A stretch of DNA of 64,000 nucleotides from Symbiodinium kawagutii (GCA_009767595.1 VSDK01028655.1:208434-272433); one strand, 5' to 3'. Shown: positions 30,515 through 40,682, numbered from the stretch's first letter. The notes: generated by a model not told the origin, from the sequence alone. Translations and numbers: made by a program.

Positions 30515-30640
30515 CGCCAGAACACGCATGGCCGGCCAAGGACTCGCATGGTGGTGATGCGAAATACCGCGGTGGCCAAGCATGAACTGAAACACAAGGA
30601 GTTGGGGCGGAGAACATGTTCCCAGCTGTCCCCGTTGTGA
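30515..30640 (+). CDS. Candidate exon, basic helix
   Basis: It reads RMVVMRNTAVAKHELKHKEL then GRRTCSQLSPL. GC3-biased. Confidence 0.4.
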   Translation, partial: RQNTHGRPRTRMVVMRNTAVAKHELKHKELGRRTCSQLSPL

Positions 30641-30883
30641 GTGTTGAACTGGGAAGGTCACCCTAGGATGGTTCGCCAGTGTAGGGGGCTGGAGGTGCCA
30701 ACAATGAAATGATGAGATAGGATCCACAGTCAAGTGTGGGACAGAAATAAGTAATAAGAATCACTCAGGTCACTATCTCCTTTGTTGATTAGCCCCATTG
30801 TTTGTTGATTGAGTAGTTGATAGGAGTTGGATATTACTGGTAGTTCCGAATTGTTGATTACTACGATTGCTATCAATTACTAC

Positions 30884-31007
30884 TATTATTACTACTACTG
30901 CTACTGCTACTGCTACTGCTACTGCTACTGCTACTGCTACTGCTACTGCTACTGCTACTGCTACTGCTACTGCTACTGCTACTCATACTCTGCTACTGCT
31001 ACTGCTG

Positions 31008-31061
<54 letters not shown>

Positions 31062-31100
31062 ATTACTACTACTGCTGCTGCTGCTGCTACTACTGCTTCT
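30884..31100. repeat. (CTACTG)n then (CTA)n microsatellite
   Basis: A hexamer CTACTG repeat runs from about 30896 to 31008, followed by about 16 CTA triplets, then CTG triplets. Both plus ORFs across it are translations of the repeat. Confidence 0.9.
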
Positions 31101-31104
31101 ACTG

Positions 31105-31611
31105 TCAATGATTGTCACATATTGATTGTTGGTCGGTGGTTGTTGATTGTATGTTGTTTTCATTTCTGGCCTTTTGGCGACTGGAACTTTGGCAGGTTGA
31201 CCGCTTCAAAGACGTAGGCTTGGTCCCGCGCTTCGCTTGAGTCGCGCGGGTAATGATGGCTGTTGTTGGTCGTGGCTTTACCACTTTCATCCACCTTCTA
31301 TGTGTGCAAAAAGGCCATAACGCGTTGGATCTACCGTGAGTGTTACGCAGTTTTAACCAGCTGTGAATGACTGACGCCGGCTGAACGGAATCCCTTGTGA
31401 CTGTGCGGAAAAAACGACTTGGGACGGTTGGAATACGCGCCCCATCCTGTATTAGTGTATGTTCCCAAAGGTGATCGAAAATGAGCCAATCATCAAGAAC
31501 CAGCCATGAGACAAAGACTCTCATCCATCTCATACCAACTACTAATATGGAGATGAAAAACCAATGGTTATACCAATTCATGGCTATACCAACTCCTTGT
31601 TGAGGCTTCAT
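31105..31611 (-). CDS. Possible minus-strand ORF, 168 codons
   Basis: It reads RFFRTVTRDSVQPASVIHSW, then LKLRNTHGRSNALWPFCTHR. The N-terminal part is hydrophobic. The plus strand holds only a short rival (QVDRFKDVGLVPRFA at 31193-31237). Long but unrecognised; could be non-coding. Confidence 0.3.
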   Translation of the reverse strand: MKPQQGVGIAMNWYNHWFFISILVVGMRWMRVFVSWLVLDDWLIFDHLWEHTLIQDGARIPTVPSRFFRTVTRDSVQPASVIHSWLKLRNTHGRSNALWPFCTHRRWMKVVKPRPTTAIITRATQAKRGTKPTSLKRSTCQSSSRQKARNENNIQSTTTDQQSICDNH

Positions 31612-31798
31612 TAGTAGTTAACCAATGGTGATTGCCTTGGTTAAAACCAACGGTTGTACAGATTGGTGGTTTGATTGACATGCATTTATTTCCCACATGT
31701 AATTATCAAAACTCCAATCTACTTGGTGGTTTAATTTTGTTGGAGAACATCCCCTATAAAACTCTTACTGGTCTTATAACCTGAATATCCAGGGTTGG

Positions 31799-31890
31799 TT
31801 GCCAAAGGCGCAAACGGCTTTCATGCCGGGGTGGCTGTCCGCACCACCACCACCGCCACCTAACGATTTGACCCTGCGCCTGTGGCGTAG
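31799..31890 (+). CDS. Candidate exon, paralogous to 49262-49320
   Basis: It reads PKAQTAFMPGWLSAPPPPPP. The nucleotides align with 49262 onward (ggctttcatg, gtggctgt, gcaccacca shared), where the protein is NMAFMTQWLLAPPA. Shared sequence supports an exon duplicated between loci. Confidence 0.35.
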
Positions 31891-32067
31891 CCAGGCATCG
31901 AAAAAATGCTGGACTTGTTGGAAGATGTCGAGCTCGAGCCTGCGGCTAGAGCGAGGCTTCCGGGCTTGGAGGCCATGTTTAGCCATGGAAATTCTGATGG
32001 GATCCCCTTGGGTCATCAACCAACCACTGGTGAACTGGCTGGTATAGCTGTTAATGATAGGGGATGA
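31891..32067 (+). CDS. Candidate exon, acidic helix
   Basis: Frame after cgtag: PGIEKMLDLLEDVELEPAAR then ARLPGLEAMFSHG. Excellent codon bias up to about 31985. After that the frame stays open through a family-C element to TGA at 32065. Confidence 0.5.
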   Translation, partial: PGIEKMLDLLEDVELEPAARARLPGLEAMFSHGNSDGIPLGHQPTTGELAGIAVNDRG

Positions 32068-32155
32068 CAAGCAAGAATGCCAGGGGATTTACGAATTATA
32101 TGGCGAAAGAATACCTAGCAATGGATGCCCTTGGCAAATGGCTGTGGGTCAATGT
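32005..32155. mobile_element. Degenerate family-C element
   Basis: Contains ccccttgggtcatcaacca, gttaatgataggggatgaca, ttatatggcgaaag and aatggctgtgggtcaatg, all family landmarks but partly rearranged. Confidence 0.4.
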
Positions 32156-32809
32156 TAATCGACCTTTTTACAGGGGATAATCACCAAGAAGGGATGATAG
32201 TTGGGATGATCTCAAATGATGATAGGATCAGGATGCAGCAAACCCAAGTCATTTTAAAGAGAGGTGCTTCTCCACACCTCAAGTGGAGATTTCTTTGGTC
32301 AGTGATTATGTTCGTAATGGGTCTAGAATGGCTAACAGCGGTGAATCTTGGCCATTGGTCATGATTGATCATGGTTAGTCACGCGGTTCATATTCGATGA
32401 TCATCATAATTCCCTTGGGTATCCTTGGGTCACACTAACAGTTGGTTGTGGAGATCCCGGGGTCAATCAAATATGGATGTAGTCTACGTCTATGTCAGTT
32501 TAATCCAGGTTAGTATCATGTACATATCTCTGTGTGTGTTTACTGAACATGCTCTCGATGAATGCGTTTGTGTATGTTCTGTGCATGTGCATATAAATGC
32601 ACATGGAGATTCCCGACCACATATGAGTTTCGTACAGGTGCAATGAATGTTGAGGTGGTGGTTGAACACTAGCAGCAATCCCTTCTGGACTTGACCGATG
32701 GCGCTGTCAGCGGATCACAGTTGGGATGGTCGTACAACTGTAGCCTTTCCAAATCTGGTGATGTAGGGCATGGATGGGAGGTGGGAACCCACAAATTGAG
32801 CACCCATGA

Positions 32810-32944
32810 ATCATCGTCCCCGAACTCGGGGCCAGGATCAATGAAACCCTGGGCGAGCTGAACTTGCCGCCATTGGGTCACTGCCTTAGAGGGAAGGAAG
32901 CGTTTGTGTCTCTCCTTTGGTTCAGAAATTCTTGGCCAACTTGA
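32810..32944 (+). CDS. Candidate exon, 44 codons
   Basis: It reads VPELGARINETLGELNLPPL, then GHCLRGKEAFVSLLWFRNSW. The minus ORF (32669-32947) also looks plausible (AQGFIDPGPEFGDDDSWVLN), so strand is not certain. Confidence 0.4.
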   Translation: MIVPELGARINETLGELNLPPLGHCLRGKEAFVSLLWFRNSWPT

Positions 32945-33278
32945 CAAATGATGCTTGATTCAGCAATGAAATCGGTACCAACCAACTTGATCATCAAAGT
33001 TTCACTGGGTTGGTTGATGGGAACATCTACAGGAAAGCCTTGTTCTAACCAGCAATTATAGGGGTTTCCAACGTAGATTTTCCCATCAACCAACCTAGTG
33101 AAAGTCAGCTGTGTGCCTTCCATCTTTCCTCAGCATTCAACTCAGTTCTCCGTGCACTTCGTCCGAGTTGCTAAGGCGGATACTTAGAAGAGCAAGAGAA
33201 GTAGGTCGCGGGGGCGTGGTCAGGTTGGTGCGATGGTGAATGCTATGGGTACATCCCAGTGGTCACTAGTAATAGTAG

Positions 33279-33491
33279 CGGTCAAGTACGCATAGACTCT
33301 GTAGATCATGGTGTATTGGGGAGCCGGTTCCACTGCTGCTGAGGTGTAACCCTAGAGCCATGGCCAGTTGCAAGGTGGTTCACCAAGTGAGAAACAGGGC
33401 CAGTTGTAAGCAGCTGTGTCAAGCTGTAGCTTCGCCAGTTATGAAAGGCCAAGCTGTCCATGTCATGGTGGGCACCGCTGTGGAAACATGA
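33279..33491 (+). CDS. Candidate exon, 70 codons
   Basis: It reads GEPVPLLLRCNPRAMASCKV, then VHQVRNRASCKQLCQAVASP and VMKGQAVHVMVGTAVET. The MASCK and RASCK pieces are similar on the DNA level (ggccagttg). No family recognised. ATG at 33360 could be a start. Confidence 0.45.
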   Translation, partial: RSSTHRLCRSWCIGEPVPLLLRCNPRAMASCKVVHQVRNRASCKQLCQAVASPVMKGQAVHVMVGTAVET

Positions 33492-33535
33492 AGCTGGGTC
33501 TCCATGGCTTGCTGATGAGAAGAACTCCATGCTGA

Positions 33536-33703
33536 GTCATCAACCAGCCGCTGTGGCCAGCCACCTGTGCCAGACTGGTGATGTTTTCACGAAATGCCTT
33601 GGATGGTGGTGTCAAGATGATTGTTCAGTTTCAACCATATCTGGAGATCATGAACCAAAGCACCACGCAGTGCCTCTTGTTTTCCTGTAAACCACTTGGT
33701 TGA
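33536..33703 (+). CDS. Candidate exon, 55 codons
   Basis: It reads NQPLWPATCARLVMFSRNAL, then DGGVKMIVQFQPYLEIMNQS. Preferred over the overlapping 76-aa ATG frame because of its regular hydrophobic pattern. Confidence 0.45.
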   Translation, partial: VINQPLWPATCARLVMFSRNALDGGVKMIVQFQPYLEIMNQSTTQCLLFSCKPLG

Positions 33704-33940
33704 AGGTCGAGGGCGCGGATCATTTCTTGTATCGCCGTGCAGTTCGGCCAGCTGATCACCGGTTGATCAACTATCATGAATCGCATCATCAACCGTCATG
33801 TGTCATCGGTTGAAATCAGTCAATGATGGGAAAAAAACCATATTTTTCATCCTCAACCCGTGAATCAGTCAATGATTCATGTCCATGTCATTAGTTAACT
33901 ATCATTAGCTGACCAGTAATCACCACCCATCATGCGTTAA

Positions 33941-34059
33941 TCACATGGACGTTTCTCAAAATAGAGGTACCTCTAAATCATCCACTACAATGCAACCATT
34001 TCTAGTAGGGAGCCAACCATTTTAGAAGGGTACCCCAATTTGAGAAACCACCATGTGAT
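33941..34059. mobile_element. Family-B TIR element
   Basis: Left tcacatggacgtttctcaaa and right tttgagaaaccaccatgtga form one of the best TIRs of this family. Internal aaccatttctagtagggagc. Confidence 0.7.
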
Positions 34060-34092
34060 GATTAATGAATGGTAACCATCCTTAACTAACAG

Positions 34093-34299
34093 TTGACTCA
34101 TTGCTTGAGCATCAGTACTCGGTGGCTTGCAGGTGCAACTGAGACTCCCACAGAGCATGTGCTGCTGCACTGCTGGAGCTGCATTTGTGTGTGCCATGTG
34201 CATTCCCACGAGCAGCTGGTGACATCATGGGAACTTGGGGTGACATTCATAGTGGCTATAGGATGCGAAAGGACTAGGTTCACCCACCTAAAGGACTAG
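34093..34299 (+). CDS. Coding-like region, frame uncertain
   Basis: The ATG frame reads TETPTEHVLLHCWSCICVCH; a second frame reads ACAAALLELHLCVPCAFPRA. Acceptor gcttgcag at 34125-34132. Confidence 0.3.
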   Translation: MTHCLSISTRWLAGATETPTEHVLLHCWSCICVCHVHSHEQLVTSWELGVTFIVAIGCERTRFTHLKD

Positions 34300-34339
34300 G
34301 GCTATGGCTAGTGGTGATATAGGATGCTGTAGGGATTAG

Positions 34340-34624
34340 TTCACCCACTCCAAAAAGGACTATTGCAGATGCTATGGCTGGTTACATCCCATAGGACTAA
34401 CTCGAACAAAGCTCACGGCACACGATGCAGTGGTGTTCTCACAAGATGAACCCGAAACCACGCGACGGCTGCGATATGTTTCATTCGATATCTCTGATTT
34501 CGGATGTATGCCAAAGGCGACATCCTGGTTTGCAACAAGGGCCAGCCCAAAGGACACAAGAACAGCCAGCCCACAGAGTGTGTGGCACCCTTTCTGCATC
34601 TTCTTGTCCACGGAAAGATGTTGA
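34340..34624 (+). CDS. Candidate exon, 94 codons
   Basis: It reads TRTKLTAHDAVVFSQDEPET, then TRRLRYVSFDISDFGCMPKA. From 34498 a second plus frame is equally protein-like (MYAKGDILVCNKGQPKGHKN), so a one-base shift may have split a longer exon. Confidence 0.45.
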   Translation, partial: FTHSKKDYCRCYGWLHPIGLTRTKLTAHDAVVFSQDEPETTRRLRYVSFDISDFGCMPKATSWFATRASPKDTRTASPQSVWHPFCIFLSTERC

Positions 34625-34970
34625 GCAATGCTTATTCACCGCAGAATTCCACAAAGCCAAAAGCAGTTTCGCAAAGCTGTTGATCTGCTGTGTGTCCAAA
34701 GAACCGAAGAGGACGGGCGGATGATTATCCCATGGCAAATGGGAAAGCATTGGAAAGTTGGAAATGTTGGGGGAAGTACTGGACTTTTGAATGTGCGGAC
34801 TACCAGCTGTTTGGTATTTGAAGTTTTTTCCCTTGGACCATTAAGCATTCTGATTACAGAAACTTGATTGGTCATGATTAGCACTGGCCATTCTGAAGCA
34901 TTGGAGCTGTCATTGCAACAACTGGGTTTCGCAACTCGGGCAAATTTTCAGCTAACAGCTGGTTCCCTAG

Positions 34971-35237
34971 GGTCATCAACTCAACCAGAGCATCCCAACC
35001 AGGGTAAGCAGGACGTTCATCTTTGTAGCCACCACTTGCCATGAGACGATCACAGCCCTGCCACGCTGGCATCTTGGAGCCTTGAACTCGTCCGACGAAC
35101 GTCGGGGAGAACAAAGAATGGCGGTTGCGCTGGGAATGATAGCGATGGCCATGGCAGATGTGTTGAATGACATGGTTGATGACATGATTAATGATGTGAT
35201 TAATGATGCTGGTCTATGGCTGATGAACGATGCTTAA
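34971..35237 (+). CDS. Candidate exon, 88 codons
   Basis: It reads RTFIFVATTCHETITALPRW, then HLGALNSSDERRGEQRMAVA and LGMIAMAMADVLNDM. The tail is translation of ATGATGATTAATG repeat text. Likely acceptor gtaagcag before GACGTTC. Confidence 0.45.
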   Translation, partial: GHQLNQSIPTRVSRTFIFVATTCHETITALPRWHLGALNSSDERRGEQRMAVALGMIAMAMADVLNDMVDDMINDVINDAGLWLMNDA

Positions 35238-36476
35238 ACGTGCGGGTGGATGGTAATTTGGATGGCACCAATGACGGTAGCTCATACACTCAGTGATGGA
35301 CATTGATGGTGATCAAGGCTGGTTGATGGTTAAGAGGCTACTTCATGATTGATCCTTTGCCTGCTGAAAGCTAGTAGTAGAGTTGCTGGGGTTAATCCAC
35401 CTTCAACCAACTAATGATGGTTCGATTAATCCTGGTTGATCCAGGTCAAAGATGGTTGAAGGTTGATGGATGATTGATGCAGGTTAATGGATGGCAATGG
35501 ATTGACGGTCCACTCACGAGTAAGTGATGCTTGAAAGTTCATTCATGCTTTACGACTGCTTCATAATGTAAATTGTTTATGTTGATGGTTGATAAAAATG
35601 GATGATCCTGGTTATGATCAACGATAGTTGATGATGGTGCGTGGATTAATGGTGATTAATCAAGATTGATTGTGATCACTAATGGTGGCTAGTAGATTGA
35701 TGGTTGATGATGATATACGATGGTTTCTTGATGATTTGATGATGTTTACACAATGATTCATGATCGTTAGTCAAGATGAATGATGATTTTTTGGGCTGGA
35801 GGATGGTTAAAGATCTTTCATGTCGGGTAATCGTTCTTGAATGTTCTTGATACTGCCTGGTTGATGACGGTTCCCAAGAGTTGCAGCTGATACTGCCAGT
35901 TGAGAATTGTTTGCCGTGCAGAATTCATTTGGGGCCAAGTAACTACATCAGATTCACGTCAGTCATGGGATGCGATCAACTTTGAGCTATTGGATGGGTC
36001 AGTGTTAACAGAGTCTGCTAGTGATCAGTATTGAAACTGCACAATATATGTAACATATGCCTGTTGATGCATGTGTTGGAAGCTGTTCCTGATCATGGTT
36101 GGCCGATATGGTTGAATCTTGGTTACTGATACCCTTTGGAAGATTGTCACCTGACAATGGAAAATCAGCCCTGTGCGGATGATTTGCCAGTGTTTGTATC
36201 CTCCAATTCCACGTCAATCTACCAGAGGGTAATTGTTCGGATTGGTAGATGAACAATTGAATTAACATTGCTCAATTACCACTGTTGTTGTTAAATGGTT
36301 CAATTACCATTGTTATTAGCATCATTGCAATGGTAATTAACCCTTTACACTGGTTCAGAACCATGTTGTTGCACTTCTGGTGATGTAAGTTATCCATCAG
36401 AACTGGTTGTAAATCACTTGGTTTATGTACTTACACTGGTCATGATCACGATGTTCTGTTATCAGCATTTATTTAG
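35238..36476. other. Exon-free repeat-text region
   Basis: TGGTTGATGATGG-type text to about 35800, then CAATTACCATTG text around 36250. No exon or element tip recognised apart from a poor minus ORF at 36005-36268. Confidence 0.4.
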
Positions 36477-36887
36477 CCCCTTACACTGGTGATCATACAA
36501 AAACTTGGAATCCCCGATGCAAACAACGCTCTGGCCAACGTCAGCCCTGTGGCTGTAGCTGCTTTGCCGTGCAACTGCCCCAGCCGATGACGATCACGAA
36601 CGACTTATTACAGGTGGTACCATTGTGCATCCATATATGACCTAAGCCTTTGCCTATCACAGATGGTTCGATATTCTTCAGGAAGAAATTGTGTTACAAT
36701 GTCAATCAAGTTGGATGAACCCAAAATTACCAACCGTGTTCCCCACATTCTTCCAACTGCTGTTTCAGTCGGGACGTATGATGGCAAGCACAAACATGTC
36801 GTGGATGGACGAGAAAACAAAGAAGAGGCCAGGGCTCAGGGGAGAGGCAATCCTCAAGACCGAGCACACGCACGTAAGGGAATATGA
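36477..36887 (+). CDS. 137-codon frame with one internal TGA
   Basis: Before the TGA (36588) it reads VIIQKLGIPDANNALANVSP then VAVAALPCNCPSR. In the same frame afterwards come YDLSLCLSQMVRYSSGRNCV, then TMSIKLDEPKITNRVPHILP and TAVSVGTYDGKHKHVVDGRE. Both halves are clearly protein-like. The break could be a nonsense mutation, a missed intron or a recoded UGA. Confidence 0.5.
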
Positions 36888-37029
36888 AAAAATATTGCTT
36901 TGGGTGAGCATCTTGACAGTCGGACCGCTAGGTCATGGCTTTGGGGTTTGAACTGAGAGGGATACGAGGACCCTTGATTCACAGACCTGTGTATGAGATG
37001 AAAATGATTGTCCTGTAGAGCCTAGTAAT

Positions 37030-37455
37030 GTGAACATGCTGACTCCTCGTTTCTTCAAAATCCCATGCACCCAACATGTATGCCCAATTCATCCACAATG
37101 CTGGTGGTTTCATGGTGCGAACTCATGGGCGCATGTTGCCGGTCATCCCTTGGCATGGTCATCGATCCCTGGCACCTGGCCGGCCTTGAGGGAGCGGGAC
37201 TCCTTGGTGCTCTATGTCCTGATCCTCGTGTTTTTCTTTTCGTGTCAGTTCGGGCACGGCTCGAACATCGGTGTGGCAGTTTCCTTGCCAGGGACCTGTC
37301 CTCAGCATGGTGGCCGTTTGTTTCAGATCTGTTGGGAGCGATCCGCTGAGCTGGAGCTAGGGGGAAGAATGTATAAAAGCTTGATTGAGCGAAGTTTTCA
37401 CAGCTCATATTCTAACAGTATAACAACTCAAAAGTTATTCATAGAAAAAGCATAA
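37030..37455 (+). CDS. Candidate ORF, 141 aa, membrane segment
   Basis: It has a hydrophobic stretch (SLVLYVLILVFFFSCQFG), then GSNIGVAVSLPGTCPQHGGR and FQICWERSAELELGGRMYKS. A second plus frame (94 aa) and a minus frame (117 aa, Arg-rich) are also open. I prefer this one on third-base bias. It lies just before the repeat-poor island. Confidence 0.35.
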   Translation: MNMLTPRFFKIPCTQHVCPIHPQCWWFHGANSWAHVAGHPLAWSSIPGTWPALRERDSLVLYVLILVFFFSCQFGHGSNIGVAVSLPGTCPQHGGRLFQICWERSAELELGGRMYKSLIERSFHSSYSNSITTQKLFIEKA

Positions 37456-38001
37456 CAGTCTAAAAGTCAGTTTAAATATTGTTGATTGCTTCATTTTCTC
37501 TAAACAATATCAGAACAAACTAACCTTTTTCATTCCTTTTAAATCATAACTACTAACCATTAATTACCTCTTGCATTTTTATAAGATCATAACAGTCAAT
37601 ACATAATTACTTCATTAATTTTTATAAAGTCCTAACTACTGACCTTTGCTAAATATATTTTATGTTTCTCTGTTTTCTTATGTTTATAGTAAATTGCTTG
37701 GGTCAGTGAACAATTACAAAGGGAACAACTAACAATTTTAGATTGAGATGATTTATTGTAGTCCTGCTTCGTTTTTCTGTATTCCTCATTTTCTCCATAT
37801 CTTTTTCTTTGAACCTCATTTCGTTCATGTTTATGTTTGTTATAATTAACTGTTTCTTTTATTTGATAAGCACATTTTACAAGTTTTTAACCCTTCATCA
37901 AAATTTTCAGTGTCATTCTAGCCAAAGAACTTAGTATTCACACTATGAGTAGCGTCAACGCAGTGAGTGATATCAACCTTACTTCCTGACAGGGCTCACA
38001 T
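37456..38001. other. AT-rich upstream region of the ATPase gene
   Basis: T-rich, A-rich sequence without the CAACCATCA vocabulary. Phrases such as cataacagtc and taactactaacc recur. It contains a possible short first exon (ATG 37945) and a 30-nt intron-like segment (37963-37992). A promoter could lie here, but dinoflagellate core promoters have no motif I can assign. Confidence 0.35.
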
Positions 38002-38154
38002 TTGACACCAACACATAGAGATGTGTTAAGACTCGCAGAGACTTTGCATGATCAACCTTTACCAAGGATCGTCGCAAAAGTCAACTATTCAAAGAACACA
38101 AATGGAAATTCACATAATTTGTTGCCATTACTGGTTGAAGCCGTTGTAGCACCC

Positions 38155-39618
38155 ATGAGAGATGATGCGCGACGCCATGGGCGTGGTGCAATTTGGTGCA
38201 TGCTCCTCGCCTGCGGTGTGGGGTGCTTTGTTGCACCGTCACGTGTGGGGTTGTACCAAGTGAGCCCGCAACGATGCCGAGCATGCCTCGGCGTGTCGCT
38301 CAAGAATGTGAGCTTCTGGGAAGTTGCCACCACAGTAGCCAATGCAGCCAATAGTACGACAGGTTCATACCTCAAAGAGGTCAACCGTAGAGCCCTTGCG
38401 TTTCTGCAGAAAAGAGATCCAGTAGATCGCGATGGTGCTATTGCCAACCTCTGCGAACAGATGAAAATAAAAGGTAGACTTTGTCTGGTGCTTGGGGGTA
38501 AAAACTTGGGCAAGACATTGCTCAAGGAAAAGGCTATTGCTACATGCAAGACAAAAGCGAACATCCTTTCAGTCGACATGCGGGACGCAGACATGATTGG
38601 CAAGGATCTGATGACGGCACTCAACTTGCAACATCTGAAATCCCTTGGGTGGGCACGTCTCTCGTTGGAGATCTTGGGTGCAGTCATCCGAGTGCCTATC
38701 AACTACGCCCTGAAGAGAGGATTAGTGGACTCAGGGAGGCTGGAGCGGGGGCATGCGGGGGCTAAGGAAGTGTTAGGTGTCGCAATATCACAGCATCAAA
38801 TCAGCGTCGACAACTTTATCTCCCGAAGCAGGAAGATCCCGAGCATCATCATCGATGAAGCAAATGCGGCACTACCTGTAAATGCTGGAGAGGGAAGCTT
38901 TGCAGCTAAATCAGCTCTGCGAGCCATCACGAGGTGGACCAACGAGACAAGTCAAGCAAGTGTGATCATGGTATCCTCAGATTTTGGCTATCCGTTTCGT
39001 CTGCTAGCAAACGGCTTAGACTTGAGCACCATTGGACGAGTCGTTGTCATCGGCGAAGTGCCAGAGTCCGACATGCTCAAGATGCTGAAGGATGATTGGG
39101 GCATGGACAAGGACTTAGCAGACATGTTCTACAACTACTTCGGCGGCGACATTTACACCACCAGGAAGGCTGTGGAGAGCCTCATGGAGAAGAAGGATGA
39201 CTTCGACCCCTTCGCAGTTCTTGTATGTCCCGGGCTGCCTTCGTGTGTGGAAAATACAGCGGCGAGGGCTCACCTCGAGAACATCGCCAAGCAAGGCTTC
39301 TCTTGGGTGAAAAATGTGGAGACAGACGAAGGTGCCAAAATGATTGCGGAGAATCACGTGGGCGGGGTCATCAACAAGGATGCCATCACCTTCGGTTTAC
39401 CCACCATCTTCACCGGCACAGACCAAAAGTGGGCTGTCATCCCATCGTCGTACCACATGAAGCTGAAGATTGCCCGCAAGCTCCAACAAATTCCTTTGCC
39501 AACATCAGGATGGTGTTTCACAAACTGGCTCTTTTGCTTTGTGTTGTTCTGTTTTGCATACCACGTACTCTGTTCCAAAGAGGAAGGTGGATGGAGGTTG
39601 TTGATAATATGTAAATGA
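38155..39618 (+). CDS. Intronless P-loop ATPase with plastid-type leader
   Basis: The longest ORF in the window. The frame is open from 37990. The first in-frame ATG (38155) gives 487 aa and puts a hydrophobic segment (AIWCMLLACGVGC) right at the N-terminus, followed by FVAPSR. Signal peptide plus FVAP is the known form of peridinin-plastid leaders. Then come a Walker A box GGKNLGKT (about 114-121), a Walker B IPSIIIDEANAAL (about 228-240) and a sensor-1-like strand VIMVSSDF (about 270-277). The pattern resembles archaeal-type or STAND ATPases and the NTPase core of RHS/Crinkler proteins. The C-terminus is a second hydrophobic segment (about 452-474), unless this is intron read-through after 39510. 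Substrate unknown. Lack of introns suggests a retrocopy or an introduced gene. Confidence 0.7.
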   Translation: MRDDARRHGRGAIWCMLLACGVGCFVAPSRVGLYQVSPQRCRACLGVSLKNVSFWEVATTVANAANSTTGSYLKEVNRRALAFLQKRDPVDRDGAIANLCEQMKIKGRLCLVLGGKNLGKTLLKEKAIATCKTKANILSVDMRDADMIGKDLMTALNLQHLKSLGWARLSLEILGAVIRVPINYALKRGLVDSGRLERGHAGAKEVLGVAISQHQISVDNFISRSRKIPSIIIDEANAALPVNAGEGSFAAKSALRAITRWTNETSQASVIMVSSDFGYPFRLLANGLDLSTIGRVVVIGEVPESDMLKMLKDDWGMDKDLADMFYNYFGGDIYTTRKAVESLMEKKDDFDPFAVLVCPGLPSCVENTAARAHLENIAKQGFSWVKNVETDEGAKMIAENHVGGVINKDAITFGLPTIFTGTDQKWAVIPSSYHMKLKIARKLQQIPLPTSGWCFTNWLFCFVLFCFAYHVLCSKEEGGWRLLIICK

Positions 39619-39997
39619 ATATATATATATATTGACAATCACGAAGTTGATAGATACAAGTAATACAAGAATCCATACCTCCTCCCTGCAAGGTGGCGCG
39701 GGGACTGCACCACAAGCTGTTCGGGTGAGACAAACCCGCAAGGACTGCAGAGAAGTGCATTCAATGACTGTCTAAAAGTATTTTGTTTCAGCAAAGTCGT
39801 TGCTCTGACCAAAGCAGTGCACTGATGGCTTTCGGACAGTTCGGTTGAAGATTATGATAGCCGTTCGTTCAGGTTCATGCTCTTTTCCCCAAACCAAAAG
39901 CGTGATTAAGGGTAAGTCCACTGCGCAAGATAATACACTGTCATGCTACGAACTTGGTAGGGGTCCGCGCTTTTTAGGAAGAAGATTGCAGAGTTGT

Positions 39998-40104
39998 TCA
40001 TTCCTCAGGATTTGTTGAATGATGTCTTCCCAACATTTGCCTTAGATTCATAAAGAGGATTTATACTAAGACTTTGTAAATTTTCGACATGCCCTTGTTC
40101 CTTT
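39998..40104. repeat. Direct repeat, copy 1
   Basis: Text ttcctcaggatttgttgaat, cttcccaacattt, agaggattta, agactttgta, catgcccttgttcc in that order. It is matched by copy 2 at 40552-40658 with roughly 85 percent identity by eye. Confidence 0.75.
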
Positions 40105-40551
40105 GCTATGTCCTTGTGTCTGTTCCAACCTCAACATCTCTCCTTTCGAGTGATACAGCAAGCGTTGAACAAGCAGCCTTGTCATCCCTGTATGTTCCTT
40201 TCATGTGTTGCTTTGCATGGTTCGTGTGCTAAAACCGGTGTGGATTGGTCATGTTGATAAAGGTAGGGTTATGTTCCGTCATTTCTCCCACTCAAGCGTC
40301 AAAAGCATTATTATTTGCAAGTGCCGCTGCAACAGTTGATGTCTTTGTTCCTTTACGAAGTTCTTCTGACTAGTGTTAGGTTACAATACAAGTTGTTTGT
40401 TCAGCCGAAACTGCATCAAGATATTTTTTCTGGCATCCTTTGCCTTGTCATGTCTTCCAGTATTCAACTTCGAAAGGACTTTTAACATGTTGTTCCTTTG
40501 CCATGTTCTTTTGAGAGAAGTAAATGTTTTTTGCATAAAACACTAGCATAT

Positions 40552-40658
40552 TTATTCCTCAGGATTTGTTGAATGAAATCTTCCCAACATTTTCCTCAAT
40601 TTGATAGAGAGGATTTACACTCAAGACTTTGTATGATTTTCTGCCATGCCCTTGTTCC
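40552..40658. repeat. Direct repeat, copy 2
   Basis: Same landmarks as copy 1, 554 bp downstream. Copy 2 leads directly into the broken ORF series at 40683. Confidence 0.75.
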
Positions 40659-40682
40659 GTGGCTGTGCGCTTTGGTAAGTAA

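Larger units (their letters stand above)
39619..40682. other. 3' region of the ATPase gene with a direct repeat
   Basis: Starts with (TA)n at 39620-39633. It contains no convincing ORF and none of the usual intron text. Includes the two repeat copies listed separately. Confidence 0.4.

Noticed and set aside
30827-31217. Two plus ORFs of Tyr-Cys and Thr-Ala/Leu strings
   Set aside because: Translations of the CTACTG/CTA repeat.
39620-39633. TATA-like (TA)n as promoter
   Set aside because: Lies downstream of the ATPase ORF, and dinoflagellates lack canonical TATA promoters.
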